A stretch of 64,000 nt of DNA from Actinobacteria bacterium IMCC26103. Lineage in GTDB: Bacteria; Actinomycetota; Actinomycetes; Nanopelagicales; Nanopelagicaceae. Below are positions 38,501 through 45,669 of this stretch, in pieces (the first letter of the stretch is position 1; every line of letters starts with the position of its first letter). A program made the translations under genes and the position numbers. The stretch is from positions 1,116,001 through 1,180,000 of the forward strand of contig CP015604.1 of assembly GCA_002284875.1 (NCBI GenBank), written 5' to 3'. The notes under the pieces were generated by a model. The model was given only the letters and a program-made list of their open reading frames with translations, ran no database searches and had not been told where the DNA came from.

Positions 38501-38784
38501 TCACCGTGTGCCAAGATAGTCACACGTGGCAGATCTTTAGCAGGCGTACTTTTAATATTTGGATCAGCCAATAAATCGATAGCTAAGTTGATTCCGATAA
38601 TTGGAGCGATGCCGAATTCCAGACATGCGCTAGCAAAACGGATCGCACCAGATAAACCATCGCGATCGGTAAGTGCGAGCGCCGGTGATTCAAATTGCGC
38701 TGCTCGTTCAACAAGATCACGTGGTTGAGTGGTGCCATATTTAAGTGAGAAAGCACTTGATGTTCGTAAATGTATAAAACTCAT
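35500..38784 (-). CDS. dnaE2: Error-prone DNA polymerase DnaE2
   Basis: SOS-induced C-family polymerase of 1094 residues, shorter than DnaE1. The palm is intact: AARGSGAGSLICHLLGISG, LPDIDIDVESARRLEI with the catalytic Asp pair, and later FGFCKAHAAAFALPTYQSAY. The N-terminal PHP domain is degenerate: the usual HxH reads HLRTSSAFS, and the usual TDHDG reads LTDRDGL, both His to Arg. Proofreading by this domain is therefore unlikely. A C-terminal OB region contains VLVAGIKVAMQTPPVRSGRR. It sits between a DUF6504 gene (7-bp gap) and dinB (4-bp overlap), behind an SOS box. Confidence 0.95.
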   Translation of the reverse strand: MSFIHLRTSSAFSLKYGTTQPRDLVERAAQFESPALALTDRDGLSGAIRFASACLEFGIAPIIGINLAIDLLADPNIKSTPAKDLPRVTILAHGDGGWRALVRLLSGLNMNSAERTPVLTLDFLQRFSQYSTQLHLLHGPESPVSQALTLHRSDIALEIFNKTRSLFGDHAIDCVSHLVAGNGPFSTGHAARSLIFARDHDIDAVITNAVRMRDAADGPVADILDCARQLVPLHQRHLERRNAEGYLKPNDQMVSLAAEIVRAAGERTPRDLLNTTRKWAERALLSPQRDLGLGGIHLPEAHVVGADSANEMRTLLRTRCESGINWRYNDSVTINKARARLDDELATVATLGYEPYFLTVADITDMARNKNIRVAARGSGAGSLICHLLGISGVDPMQHGLLMERFCSPLRRALPDIDIDVESARRLEIYDLVFKRYGDTDWRSPQALSRCATVSMVDTYRARNAIRDVGAALGLPAMEIDLIAKSLPHVRARNIEATLKSLPELRSLNLSAPLTVMAISLAQRLDGLPRHLAMHPCAVVLSDAGLLDRAPVQFNASGYPMVEFDKDGVEEIGLLKLDILGVRMQSTIAHAVHEIKRVADIDLDIDAVPLDDTATYELIQSTRTLGIFQVESPGQRELVGKLAPKTFSDLIIDISLFRPGPVKSDMIRPFLNARHGWTSAQIIHPDLYPILAQTEGVVVFHEQVISIIATMTGISLAAADEKRRALGSKEGQQEVCDWFFPAATARGYELTTITEIWDVLRAFASFGFCKAHAAAFALPTYQSAYLKTHYPAAFIAGVLTHDPGMYPKRLMIDEARQLGVGLAPLDINYSGSQYTVEKNETGQDSVRIALTSVAGISDKEVTSIIAGRPYIDLADFYRRSGASHPVIETLIMTGAFDQVHSLNDGTINHRDLLLHLSDLTRSPVATVAGSQMVFGFAPPDVAASGLPAMGPAEKVRNEVERLGMDITHHMLEFYAPFLNAIGAVKSSDLLSLRSQSEVLVAGIKVAMQTPPVRSGRRVIFLTLDDGYGCADSTFFSDAQEGFASTLYSSSILLVRGKTRRTGDRGISINASGAWDLRTAYEKWSRQLVQQAIQR

Positions 38785-38791
38785 CTTTAAC

Positions 38792-39073
38792 TCATACTTG
38801 TTTTACGATCCAGGAACCTGTGATCTCATCGCGTTCGAGTTGAAAGGTATTTAGCGCACCGATAGGTGCTGCTTCGACGGTCCATAAAGCGCGCGCACCA
38901 TCATCAGGGCGATAGATGCCATCGCTAACCCGGTTCCACCAACCACCTGCTTCACACCAGCGCGAGAGAACAGCGTGGATGCGAAAGCGTTTGCCTCGAA
39001 AGGTAAATTCGATAGGAGTAGCCGACCCATCTGCGATCACATCGTGAGCTGGGTTGATCTCTGGGACTGACAT
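38792..39073 (-). CDS. DUF6504-like protein of the SOS translesion operon
   Basis: A 93-residue soluble protein with PIEFTFRGKRFRIHAVLSRW and CEAGGWWNRVSD, then DDGARALWTVEAA. It resembles small actinobacterial proteins (DUF6504) that are habitually next to dinB or dnaE2. The FRGKRFRI and GGWW segments are the best match. It is the first gene of the operon, 31 bp after the SOS box. A role in lesion-bypass complexes is inferred only from position; no catalytic motif is seen. Confidence 0.75.
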   Translation of the reverse strand: MSVPEINPAHDVIADGSATPIEFTFRGKRFRIHAVLSRWCEAGGWWNRVSDGIYRPDDGARALWTVEAAPIGALNTFQLERDEITGSWIVKQV

Positions 39074-39104
39074 TTTCTACCGCCTCGGGCTTTCCTGTGG
39101 ATAT

Positions 39105-39120
39105 TCGAACAAGTGTTCGA
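39105..39120 (-). promoter_or_regulatory. LexA-binding SOS box
   Basis: A perfect palindrome, TCGAACAAGTGTTCGA, matching the actinobacterial/Gram-positive SOS consensus CGAAC-N4-GTTCG. It lies 31 bp before the DUF6504-dnaE2-dinB operon, so LexA repression and DNA-damage induction are expected. It is also about 130 bp from doxX on the other strand. Confidence 0.93.
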
Positions 39121-39170
39121 AAAGTAGCCCAAGGCGCTGACAGGGTCAAGATGGGCGTGTCGCAACGCCT

Positions 39171-39205
39171 GAGATAGTTGAAAGTTCAACTATCTCCCCT
39201 ACAAT
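39171..39205 (+). promoter_or_regulatory. doxX promoter with an overlapping 26-bp palindromic operator
   Basis: Arms GAGATAGTTGAA (39171-39182) and TTCAACTATCTC (39185-39196) pair perfectly around a two-base centre. The palindrome covers a -35-like TTGAAA (39178-39183). A -10 element TACAAT follows at 39200-39205, with a 16-bp spacer. A repressor bound here would block the polymerase. The symmetric TTGAA-N2-TTCAA style suits a MarR-like dimer, but the regulator is not in view. Confidence 0.8.
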
Positions 39206-39251
39206 TAGACGAGTCAGGACAATTGCTAACCAGTTACCAACAAGGAGATCC

Positions 39252-39680
39252 ATGAACGCAGTACTCGTAATAGGCCGAATCCTCTTCGCCTTTATCTTCA
39301 TCACATCAGGAATCGCTCACTTTGCAAAGCTTGAGATGATGACCGGCTATGCCAAGTACAAGAAGCTTCCTGCTGCCAAGCTTGGCGTAATCGCCAGCGG
39401 CCTCTTCTTCCTACTCGGCGGCGTTTACGTAGCACTTGGTTTCTGGGTAGACCTAGGTGCGCTATTGCTAGCAATCACTTTGGTTCTTGCCGCGGTTATC
39501 TTCCATAACTACTGGAAAGAAGCCGATGCGACTGCAAAGCAGAATGAAATGATCGCTTTCAACAAGGATCTAGCTCTTGCCGGTGCAGCACTAATTATCT
39601 TCGCACTTGTCTACAACGGTGCGATTTCAGCAGATGCTTTCGGGCCACACCTTGGAAATATCTCATTCTTTAACAAGTAA
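39252..39680 (+). CDS. DoxX family membrane protein
   Basis: A 142-residue protein with four hydrophobic segments (about 4-24, 46-66, 68-86, 108-126), starting MNAVLVIGRILFAFIFITSG and IAHFAKLEMM, typical of DoxX. Members take part in redox or thiol stress in some actinobacteria, but the family is broad and no substrate is readable. It has a strong AAGGAG ribosome-binding site, its own operator-controlled promoter and its own terminator, so it is a tightly regulated single gene. Confidence 0.88.
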   Translation: MNAVLVIGRILFAFIFITSGIAHFAKLEMMTGYAKYKKLPAAKLGVIASGLFFLLGGVYVALGFWVDLGALLLAITLVLAAVIFHNYWKEADATAKQNEMIAFNKDLALAGAALIIFALVYNGAISADAFGPHLGNISFFNK

Positions 39681-39705
39681 CTTCAAAAAGTAACGAAAGC
39701 TTCGA

Positions 39706-39742
39706 CGAAACGGCTCCCAGAGATGGGGGCCGTTTCGCATTT
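39706..39742 (+). terminator. Rho-independent terminator of doxX
   Basis: Arms CGAAACGGCTCCCA and TGGGGGCCGTTTCG pair with one mismatch, followed by CATTTTAAG. It lies 26 bases after the doxX stop and before the next gene. Confidence 0.85.
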
Positions 39743-39761
39743 TAAGTGAGAGTATTAAGAA

Positions 39762-40502
39762 ATGGATACAGTCCTAGCGATAATCGCCGGCGGATTTATC
39801 GGTTCCGTGCTTGGCTTTGTTGGCGCCGGTGGTGCGATGTTATCCGTGCCAATCTTGATGTATGTATTTGGCTTTGACCCAAAACCTGCAACTACGGCAG
39901 CTCTAGCAGTCGTATTCCTCGCCGCGTTATCGGGCTTAATTCCCAAGGCCCGCAATAAGCAGATTCTCTACCGAGACGCCTTTGTTATCTGGGCAATAGG
40001 ATCAATCACAAATTTAGGTTTCTCATCGATCGTTGATCAAATTCCAGATGCAATTATCACATCTGGCTTTGCGGGGATTTTATTATTGGCCGGTGCCTCA
40101 ATGTTGCGTCCGCCAAAATTAGATGAACACAGGCGGGCACCACTGCCATTCTTAATCGTAATGTCCTTAATAATCGGCTCAATGACCGGTTTATTCGGAA
40201 TCGGGGGCGGCTTCCTTGCGATTCCAGTACTGGTGCTTTACTTCGGTACTCCACAAATCGTGGCAGCCGGTACTTCGTTGCTAATAATCGCTGCCAACTC
40301 AATAACGGCATTTATTGGCCATCGCTCGCAATGGTCAGATGTGCAATGGCATATCCCGATCATCATGGGCGCTGGCGCAATAATCGTTGCGCAGATCGCT
40401 TCACGTCTATCGCATAAGACTTCACCTGTTGTCCTACGGAAATCTTTTGCCTACCTGCTCTTTGCAATCTCACTTTTTACCTTGGCAAAGACTTATTTCT
40501 GA
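39762..40502 (+). CDS. TauE/SafE-family (DUF81) membrane transporter
   Basis: A 246-residue polytopic protein with about eight hydrophobic segments in two similar halves. Each half has the Gly-rich family motif: FIGSVLGFVGAGGAMLSVPI in the first and SMTGLFGIGGGFLAIPVLVL in the second. Family members export sulfite, sulfoacetate or other organic anions; the substrate here is unknown. Its 3' end overlaps the MFS gene on the other strand by 10 bp. Confidence 0.88.
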   Translation: MDTVLAIIAGGFIGSVLGFVGAGGAMLSVPILMYVFGFDPKPATTAALAVVFLAALSGLIPKARNKQILYRDAFVIWAIGSITNLGFSSIVDQIPDAIITSGFAGILLLAGASMLRPPKLDEHRRAPLPFLIVMSLIIGSMTGLFGIGGGFLAIPVLVLYFGTPQIVAAGTSLLIIAANSITAFIGHRSQWSDVQWHIPIIMGAGAIIVAQIASRLSHKTSPVVLRKSFAYLLFAISLFTLAKTYF

Positions 40503-41710
40503 GCTGTCGCACTCTTAATCCCGCGCGATAAATAACCAGAGAGAATTAACATCGCAACTGGATAGATCATTCCAATCGAAAGATTTGTAAATTGGGAAAT
40601 GGCTCCGGTAATTGTCGGACCGAAGAAGAACCCAGCAATGCCAATTACGCCAACGCGGGATATGGCAACTGCGGGTGCGATACCTGGGACTTTAGTTGCG
40701 GCCAAGATAAATGCGGGAAACATTGGCCCCATACCTAACCCTGCTGCAACAAATCCGATATTTACAATCACCAGAGCGGGCAATGGATAAGACTGCGAAA
40801 GTGGAATTGCGATCGCCATAGCAATTCCCCAGATCGATCCGCCAAAATATCCACCTAACTTCACTAATCGCGCCGGTCCAAAGTGATCGAGCGCGCGATC
40901 GCCTAAGAAGCGGCTAACAATCATGGCAAGTGCGAAGGATGCGAAGGCAGATGCGTAAACGCCCTTTTCATATCCCATCTCATCGCGCAACAAGATTGCG
41001 CCCCAATCACTTGCGGCGCCTTCGCCAACCAAACTAGCCAATAGCCCAACACCCAATAACCAAAGTGGCATAACGCTCTTGCCGAATAAGGGAATCTTGG
41101 CTTCATGTTCTGAATCACCTTTATGGCCATCTAGTTCAGGGGGCAATAAGAAGGTGGCTGAAATCAAATATGCGATCAAGCAGACACCTGCAATAACTAA
41201 GAGATTAACTTCGGGCGAAACATGACGGGTTATTGCGCCACCAACGACCGTAGTTATAAAAGCTCCCGTGCTCCACATTGCGTGGAAGGAAGACATGTAT
41301 CTGCGTCCCAACAATTTTTCGACAACGGTACCTTGGAAGTTATAGCTCATATCAAGTAAGGCATAGCCAATACCCATTGTGAAAAGAGTTAGAAATAAAG
41401 TCACTGCACTTTTTGAAAGTGCCATACCCGCTAAACCGGCTGGCATGATTATTGCTCCGACAAATATCACGCGCTGTGAGCCAAAGGTATGGATAAATCG
41501 CCCTGCTAACTGAGCACCTGCAATTGATCCGAAAGTGCTGCCAATTAATACGAATCCAAATGCGCCATTAGATAAGCCAACCGCATCCTTAATTTCAGGA
41601 ATGCGTGGCACCCAACCCATTGAGACTGAGCCGAGTAATAAGAAGCAGACCCAAATGGAATTTCGCGCCAATTTCGCGCGATGAATACCTTCACTCGTTA
41701 CAGCCGACAT
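40493..41710 (-). CDS. MFS transporter
   Basis: About 405 residues and 12 predicted membrane segments, with an MFS-like GSTFGSIAGAQLAGRFIHTF near the loop 2 position. I start at ATG 41708-41710 (MSAVTSEGIHRAKLARNS). Longer starts would run into the divergent ybaK gene, and TACCCT lies six bases before this ATG. The order and tone resemble fucose-permease-like or YbjJ-like MFS proteins, but the substrate cannot be told. Confidence 0.85.
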   Translation of the reverse strand: MSAVTSEGIHRAKLARNSIWVCFLLLGSVSMGWVPRIPEIKDAVGLSNGAFGFVLIGSTFGSIAGAQLAGRFIHTFGSQRVIFVGAIIMPAGLAGMALSKSAVTLFLTLFTMGIGYALLDMSYNFQGTVVEKLLGRRYMSSFHAMWSTGAFITTVVGGAITRHVSPEVNLLVIAGVCLIAYLISATFLLPPELDGHKGDSEHEAKIPLFGKSVMPLWLLGVGLLASLVGEGAASDWGAILLRDEMGYEKGVYASAFASFALAMIVSRFLGDRALDHFGPARLVKLGGYFGGSIWGIAMAIAIPLSQSYPLPALVIVNIGFVAAGLGMGPMFPAFILAATKVPGIAPAVAISRVGVIGIAGFFFGPTITGAISQFTNLSIGMIYPVAMLILSGYLSRGIKSATAQK

Positions 41711-41716
41711 TTGCCA

Positions 41717-41726
41717 AGGGTATCCT
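41717..41726. promoter_or_regulatory. Bidirectional promoter core between the MFS gene and ybaK
   Basis: The plus strand reads AGGGTATCCT. The reverse of AGGGTA (41717-41722) is TACCCT, six bases before the MFS ATG. TATCCT (41721-41726) is six bases before the ybaK ATG. The two -10-like hexamers share the central TA. The start codons are 22 bp apart, leaving no room for a ribosome-binding site on either side. Confidence 0.6.
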
Positions 41727-41732
41727 GCATCC

Positions 41733-42221
41733 ATGGATGGCATATTAGAAAAGGCTGCAGTAAAGAGATTTATTGCCGCTGCAACTGACCTCGGCGTCAA
41801 AGGCCAAGTGACAGTTCTATCGGAAACCGCCCGCACCGCAGTCGATGCTGCAAATGGCCTAGGTATTGAAGTCGGCCAAATCGCATCGTCGTTGATTTTT
41901 AAATTACCTTCTGGCAATCCCCTATTGATTATTACCAGCGGTCGCCATCGCGTTGATACTGAATTAGTTGCTAGGAATTTGGGAATTGCTGAGCTCGGTC
42001 GCGCCGATGCTAATTATGTTAAAGATATTTCTGGGTATTCAGTCGGTGGCGTGAGCCCACTGGGGTGGATTTCAAAGCCAGAAATAATTCTCATTGATGA
42101 AGCGTTAAACGATTACGACGCTGTTTGGGCTGCTGCTGGACATCCCCATGCCGTGTATCCAACTTCATTTGCCGAGCTAATCACCTGCACGGGCGCAACA
42201 CCGATGGTCGTCGGAGATTAG
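41733..42221 (+). CDS. YbaK/EbsC-family aminoacyl-tRNA deacylase
   Basis: A 162-residue single-domain editing protein related to the ProRS INS domain. Such proteins hydrolyse mischarged tRNA, for example Cys-tRNA-Pro. The fold landmarks are GLGIEVGQIASSLIFKL (with the catalytic Lys in IFKL), LLIITSGRHRVD, VKDISGYSVGGVSPLGW (GxxP motif) and the late HAVYPTSFAEL. It is not fused to ProRS. Its TAG overlaps the arsC TAA in a 4-bp TTAG. Confidence 0.9.
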   Translation: MDGILEKAAVKRFIAAATDLGVKGQVTVLSETARTAVDAANGLGIEVGQIASSLIFKLPSGNPLLIITSGRHRVDTELVARNLGIAELGRADANYVKDISGYSVGGVSPLGWISKPEIILIDEALNDYDAVWAAAGHPHAVYPTSFAELITCTGATPMVVGD

Positions 42222-42616
42222 CCAAGTAATTCAGCAAGTAACTTTTCAACTCGCAACTTAATGTCATCGCGGATTACGCGAACAGATTCGATCCCTTGAC
42301 CTGCTGGATCATCTAGTACCCAATCCTCATACCGCTTGCCGGGATAAAACGGACAAGCATCCCCGCATCCCATTGTGATTACTGCATCAGATGCTTGCAC
42401 TGCCTCGGGTGTCAAAATCTTTGGAGTGTTATTTGCAATATCAATACCTAGCTCGGCCATTGCTTCAACTGCAATTGGATTAATGGAATCTTTTGGAGCA
42501 GAACCGGCAGAGAGTACGTCTACGCGTCCCTGGCCGAGCTCGCGCATAAATCCGGCCGCCATCTGGGAACGCCCTGCGTTATGTACGCAGACGAAAAGCA
42601 CTGAAGGTTTGCTCAC
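42218..42616 (-). CDS. arsC: Arsenate reductase (thioredoxin-coupled, LMW phosphatase fold)
   Basis: Reduces arsenate to arsenite. The 132 residues start with the P-loop VLFVCVHNAGRSQMAAGF (CX5RS nucleophile). The redox cysteines are in ITMGCGDACPFYPGKRYEDW, and the general acid is in DWVLDDPAGQ. This matches the S. aureus/actinobacterial thioredoxin-type ArsC, rather than the glutaredoxin type. It overlaps the upstream aquaporin gene by 4 bp, so the two form one unit. Confidence 0.93.
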   Translation of the reverse strand: MSKPSVLFVCVHNAGRSQMAAGFMRELGQGRVDVLSAGSAPKDSINPIAVEAMAELGIDIANNTPKILTPEAVQASDAVITMGCGDACPFYPGKRYEDWVLDDPAGQGIESVRVIRDDIKLRVEKLLAELLG

Positions 42617-43278
42617 TTTTTGCTCTTTACTTTGCTACTTAGCGATTGGGTAAGTGCGAAACCTAGGAGTGCACCGATTATTTGGGCTGCGATAAATGGG
42701 GCAATTGATTTTGGTGCAATTCCAGCAAAGGTATCTGACCAACCACGCGCGAAAGTCACGGCTGGGTTGGCAAACGAGGTTGATGAGGTGAAGAAGTATG
42801 CAGCACCTATCCAGCAAGCAACCAATACTGGGATCTTCTTCTCACGCTTCTGATCGAGAGCGATAAAGATTGTGAAGATCAAACCAGTAGTTGCGATGAT
42901 CTCACTTAATAATAAATGTCCACCGCCGCGCACATGCTGTGATGCGGTAAAGGCGGGTAGTTCAAAGAGGAGATTTGCCAGTCCTGCACCAGCTAGCGCA
43001 CCGAGAAATTGTGCAAATATAAATTGCATCGCCTGGCCAAGGGAAAGTTCGCGCTTATAGGCAAAGATCAAGGTAACCAGCGGATTAAAATGTGCTCCGC
43101 TGATATCTGCCAACAAGGTAATTAAGAGATATAAAATCGCGGCGGTAGCAAGTGAGTTAATCAGTAGTTGTAATGCGGTATCTGTCGAAAGGTTCTGCGC
43201 CATTTCACCTGAGCCAATAACGGTCATGACCAGAACTGCGCTACCTAATAGTTCGCCACCTACTTTACGAATCTTCAT
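42613..43278 (-). CDS. Aquaporin / MIP-family channel, candidate arsenite channel
   Basis: A six-helix MIP channel of 221 residues from ATG 43276-43278 (MKIRKVGGELLGSAVLV). The two pore motifs are HFNPLVTL (NPL instead of NPA) and FANPAVTFARGWSDTF. It lies immediately upstream of arsC with a 4-bp overlap. In Sinorhizobium meliloti the AqpS channel paired with ArsC gives arsenate resistance by letting arsenite flow out. The same role is inferred here; the usual pumps ArsB/Acr3 and an ArsR are not seen nearby. Confidence 0.88.
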   Translation of the reverse strand: MKIRKVGGELLGSAVLVMTVIGSGEMAQNLSTDTALQLLINSLATAAILYLLITLLADISGAHFNPLVTLIFAYKRELSLGQAMQFIFAQFLGALAGAGLANLLFELPAFTASQHVRGGGHLLLSEIIATTGLIFTIFIALDQKREKKIPVLVACWIGAAYFFTSSTSFANPAVTFARGWSDTFAGIAPKSIAPFIAAQIIGALLGFALTQSLSSKVKSKK

Positions 43279-43344
43279 GGCTCTATCTTGGCCTACCTTT
43301 GGCCGTGATAATCTCCACGCCACAGAGTAATATTTCGAATTAAG

Positions 43345-44145
43345 ATGAACATTACGTTAACCCTGCATCCTTCGAATATAGAAGGTGCACCTCATATCCT
43401 GCTGATCCATGGCATGGGTTCGGCTGCGACGGCATGGAAGCCTTTAACGCCTCATCTCTTAGATCGCTTCAATGTAATTACAGTGGATCTACCTGGACAT
43501 GGCGAATCTCCGTACACAAAGGGCCAACCCATGGATCCGAATACTTTGGCGCATCTGGTTACAATCGAAGTTGAAAAACATTTTGGTATCACTGAATTTG
43601 ATGTGGTTGGAAATTCATGGGGCGGTTGGATAGCGCTGGAAATGGCTGCACATGCACCAAGTAAAATTAAGAGCGTTACCGCCCTCGCCCCGGCAGGATT
43701 TTGGTTGGCTTCCTATATCCAGCGTGCACCCGGTACGGCGAGTATCCGCGCGCTAGCCAAGAGCTCGTACGCACTTTCTACTACATTTTTAAAGTACGAA
43801 TGGGCGCGCAAAATTGGATTTGCCGATGTTAGTCCCCAATGGCGAAAATTTTCTTATCAACTCTGTCTTGATGCAACCTTAGCCATGGCTAAATCTGCTG
43901 GGTACTTTCCGGCATGGGATGGCATGTTAGGCAAACGCTTTGACTCAAAGATCGACTCGAGCATTCCTGTGAAAATAATCTTTGGCGATTCCGATCGCAC
44001 GCTACCTGCAACTACCTGCCAAGAAACGGAAATGGCACCAAAACATTCAGAATGGATCACCATCGCCAACTGCGGCCATGCGCCAATGTGGGATAACGTC
44101 GAGACTGTGAAAGAACATATCTTCGAGATCGCCGGCCAAAGATAA
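43345..44145 (+). CDS. Alpha/beta hydrolase at the head of the carotenoid block
   Basis: The 266 residues form an alpha/beta hydrolase. HILLIHGMGSAATAWKPL supplies the oxyanion loop, and VVGNSWGGWIALEM the nucleophile Ser. The acid is probably in FGDSDRTLP, and the catalytic His in IANCGHAPMW. Its stop overlaps the start of the CrtA-like gene by one base (TAATG), so it is translated with the carotenoid genes. An esterase or lipase acting on a carotenoid derivative is possible, but the substrate is unknown. Confidence 0.85.
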   Translation: MNITLTLHPSNIEGAPHILLIHGMGSAATAWKPLTPHLLDRFNVITVDLPGHGESPYTKGQPMDPNTLAHLVTIEVEKHFGITEFDVVGNSWGGWIALEMAAHAPSKIKSVTALAPAGFWLASYIQRAPGTASIRALAKSSYALSTTFLKYEWARKIGFADVSPQWRKFSYQLCLDATLAMAKSAGYFPAWDGMLGKRFDSKIDSSIPVKIIFGDSDRTLPATTCQETEMAPKHSEWITIANCGHAPMWDNVETVKEHIFEIAGQR

Positions 44146-44810
44146 TGACAAGCTCAGAAGTAACCGTCATCTATTTTTGGAAGATCAAGCCCCGCAAAGT
44201 TGGCGTTGCACTTATTGGTATGGCGCTAGATCGCCGGTCGCTACGCAGAATTAACGGTGTGCACTTTGCCAAGATGCTTGGCACTGGAAAAGGCGAGACT
44301 TTCACACCTCGAGATGCCGATGCCAGACGTTGGGGTGCATTGGTAGTTATAGACCAAGCTAATTTGGAGCAACTAGATAATTCAAAGCTAGTAAATAGAT
44401 GGCGCGCTAATTCACTCGCTGAAGTCAGATATTTACTAGATCCAATTTCTTCCCATGGACTTTGGGCGAAGGTAAATCCCTTTGCTTACGCCACAACGCA
44501 AACTGATGGCGAAGTTATCGCCATTACTCGCGCCCGAATAAAGTGGTTTCAAAATTTCCGCTTTTGGCGCGCAGTCCCTCCCGTAACGCAGAGCCTTCAC
44601 TCATCACCAGGGCTGCTTAACACCATCGGAATCGGTGAAGCGCCGATTGGATTACAGGGAACTTTCTCACATTGGCGAACTGGCGCAGATCTCCGAAACT
44701 TTGCGTACAAGGGCGCCGCCCATCAAGTAGCGATCGCCGCAACAGAGCGCCACCAGTGGTATGCCGAAGAACTCTTTGCTCGCTTTGCAGTGCGCGAGAT
44801 TCGCGGCTGA
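44145..44810 (+). CDS. crtA: CrtA-like carotenoid monooxygenase (spheroidene monooxygenase family)
   Basis: The 221 residues match the CrtA family: FAKMLGTGKGETFTPRDAD near residue 40, RRWGALVVID, then GLLNTIGIGEAPIGLQGTFS and HWRTGADLRNFAYKGAAHQ, and WYAEELFARFAVRE at the end. In purple bacteria CrtA puts a keto group at C-2 of acyclic carotenoids; related enzymes oxidise other positions. It starts the block of tailoring genes for acyclic carotenoids, which suits its substrate class. The actual product is not known. Confidence 0.82.
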   Translation: MTSSEVTVIYFWKIKPRKVGVALIGMALDRRSLRRINGVHFAKMLGTGKGETFTPRDADARRWGALVVIDQANLEQLDNSKLVNRWRANSLAEVRYLLDPISSHGLWAKVNPFAYATTQTDGEVIAITRARIKWFQNFRFWRAVPPVTQSLHSSPGLLNTIGIGEAPIGLQGTFSHWRTGADLRNFAYKGAAHQVAIAATERHQWYAEELFARFAVREIRG

Positions 44811-44858
44811 TCTCAACTTAAATTACGCAGTAACCAGCAAGTAGGGCAGACTTAGCCC

Positions 44859-45662
44859 ATGTCGATACGCCATTACTCACCACGTCGTAATCGCCGTCGC
44901 GGAATTTCATCTCGTGCTCAGTTCTTACTAAATCTAACTTTGGGTATCGCCATCTTGCTGCAGGTTAGTTACCCACTGTTAAGCGGTGAATCTCTGCGTG
45001 TTGTCACAATTGCTACCGTTTATTGGGGCGCAGGTGCCATGGCACTGCATGCCCTCCTGGCCTTCGGTGCCCGCTATGCCTTTACCTATCTTGGAATAAC
45101 TCTGGCCTTTGGATATTCCATTGAGCTAATTGGCGTCAAATCTGGTTGGCCTTTTGGAATTTACTTATATGATCCTTCGCTTGGTCCGCAAATTTTTGAT
45201 GTTCCGTTTGTTGTTCCATTTGCGTGGGCGATGATCGCTCACCCAATCCTGTGCGCAGCACGTCGCGTTGCAGGTAATTGGGTCTTTCTCTATGGTGGAT
45301 TTGGCCTGATGGCTTATGACTTATTCCTAGATCCCCAAATGGTTTCAGCAGGTCGCTGGAAATGGGAAGTTACTGGTTCACATGTTCCATTCACCCCGGA
45401 AGTTCCTTTATCAAATGCCGTTGGTTGGTTGTTATCAGGAATGGCGCTGATTGCGTTATTACATCTATCTCTCCCACGTGAGCGACGTAAAGTCAGTGCG
45501 GGTTTTGCGGCAATTGATATCTTCTTAATTTGGACCTGGTTTGCGGGTGTTATCTCAAATCTCTTCTTCTTTGATCGCCCCGGAATCGCTTTTCTCTTCG
45601 GTCTAACTTTTGGCGCAGTACTAGCCCCATTTATATTTTCGCGTTGGCTCGGCCGCCCTTAA
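44859..45662 (+). CDS. cruF: CruF-like carotenoid 1',2'-hydratase (DUF422 membrane protein)
   Basis: A 267-residue membrane protein with about seven hydrophobic segments. The family core is FGYSIELIGVKSGWPFGIYL, then YDPSLGPQIFDVPFVVPFAW and YGGFGLMAYDLFLDPQMV. CruF and its archaeal and actinobacterial relatives add water to the psi end of lycopene- or gamma-carotene-type molecules, giving a tertiary hydroxyl. It is followed 7 bp later by a CruG-like glycosyltransferase, the same pairing as in myxol glycoside synthesis. The presence of conserved acidic residues supports activity. Confidence 0.85.
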   Translation: MSIRHYSPRRNRRRGISSRAQFLLNLTLGIAILLQVSYPLLSGESLRVVTIATVYWGAGAMALHALLAFGARYAFTYLGITLAFGYSIELIGVKSGWPFGIYLYDPSLGPQIFDVPFVVPFAWAMIAHPILCAARRVAGNWVFLYGGFGLMAYDLFLDPQMVSAGRWKWEVTGSHVPFTPEVPLSNAVGWLLSGMALIALLHLSLPRERRKVSAGFAAIDIFLIWTWFAGVISNLFFFDRPGIAFLFGLTFGAVLAPFIFSRWLGRP

Positions 45663-45669
45663 TATTTAG

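Noticed and set aside
41711-41917. Longer N-terminus for the MFS transporter
   Set aside because: It would run antisense through the start of ybaK; the inner ATG has a -10 hexamer at the right distance.
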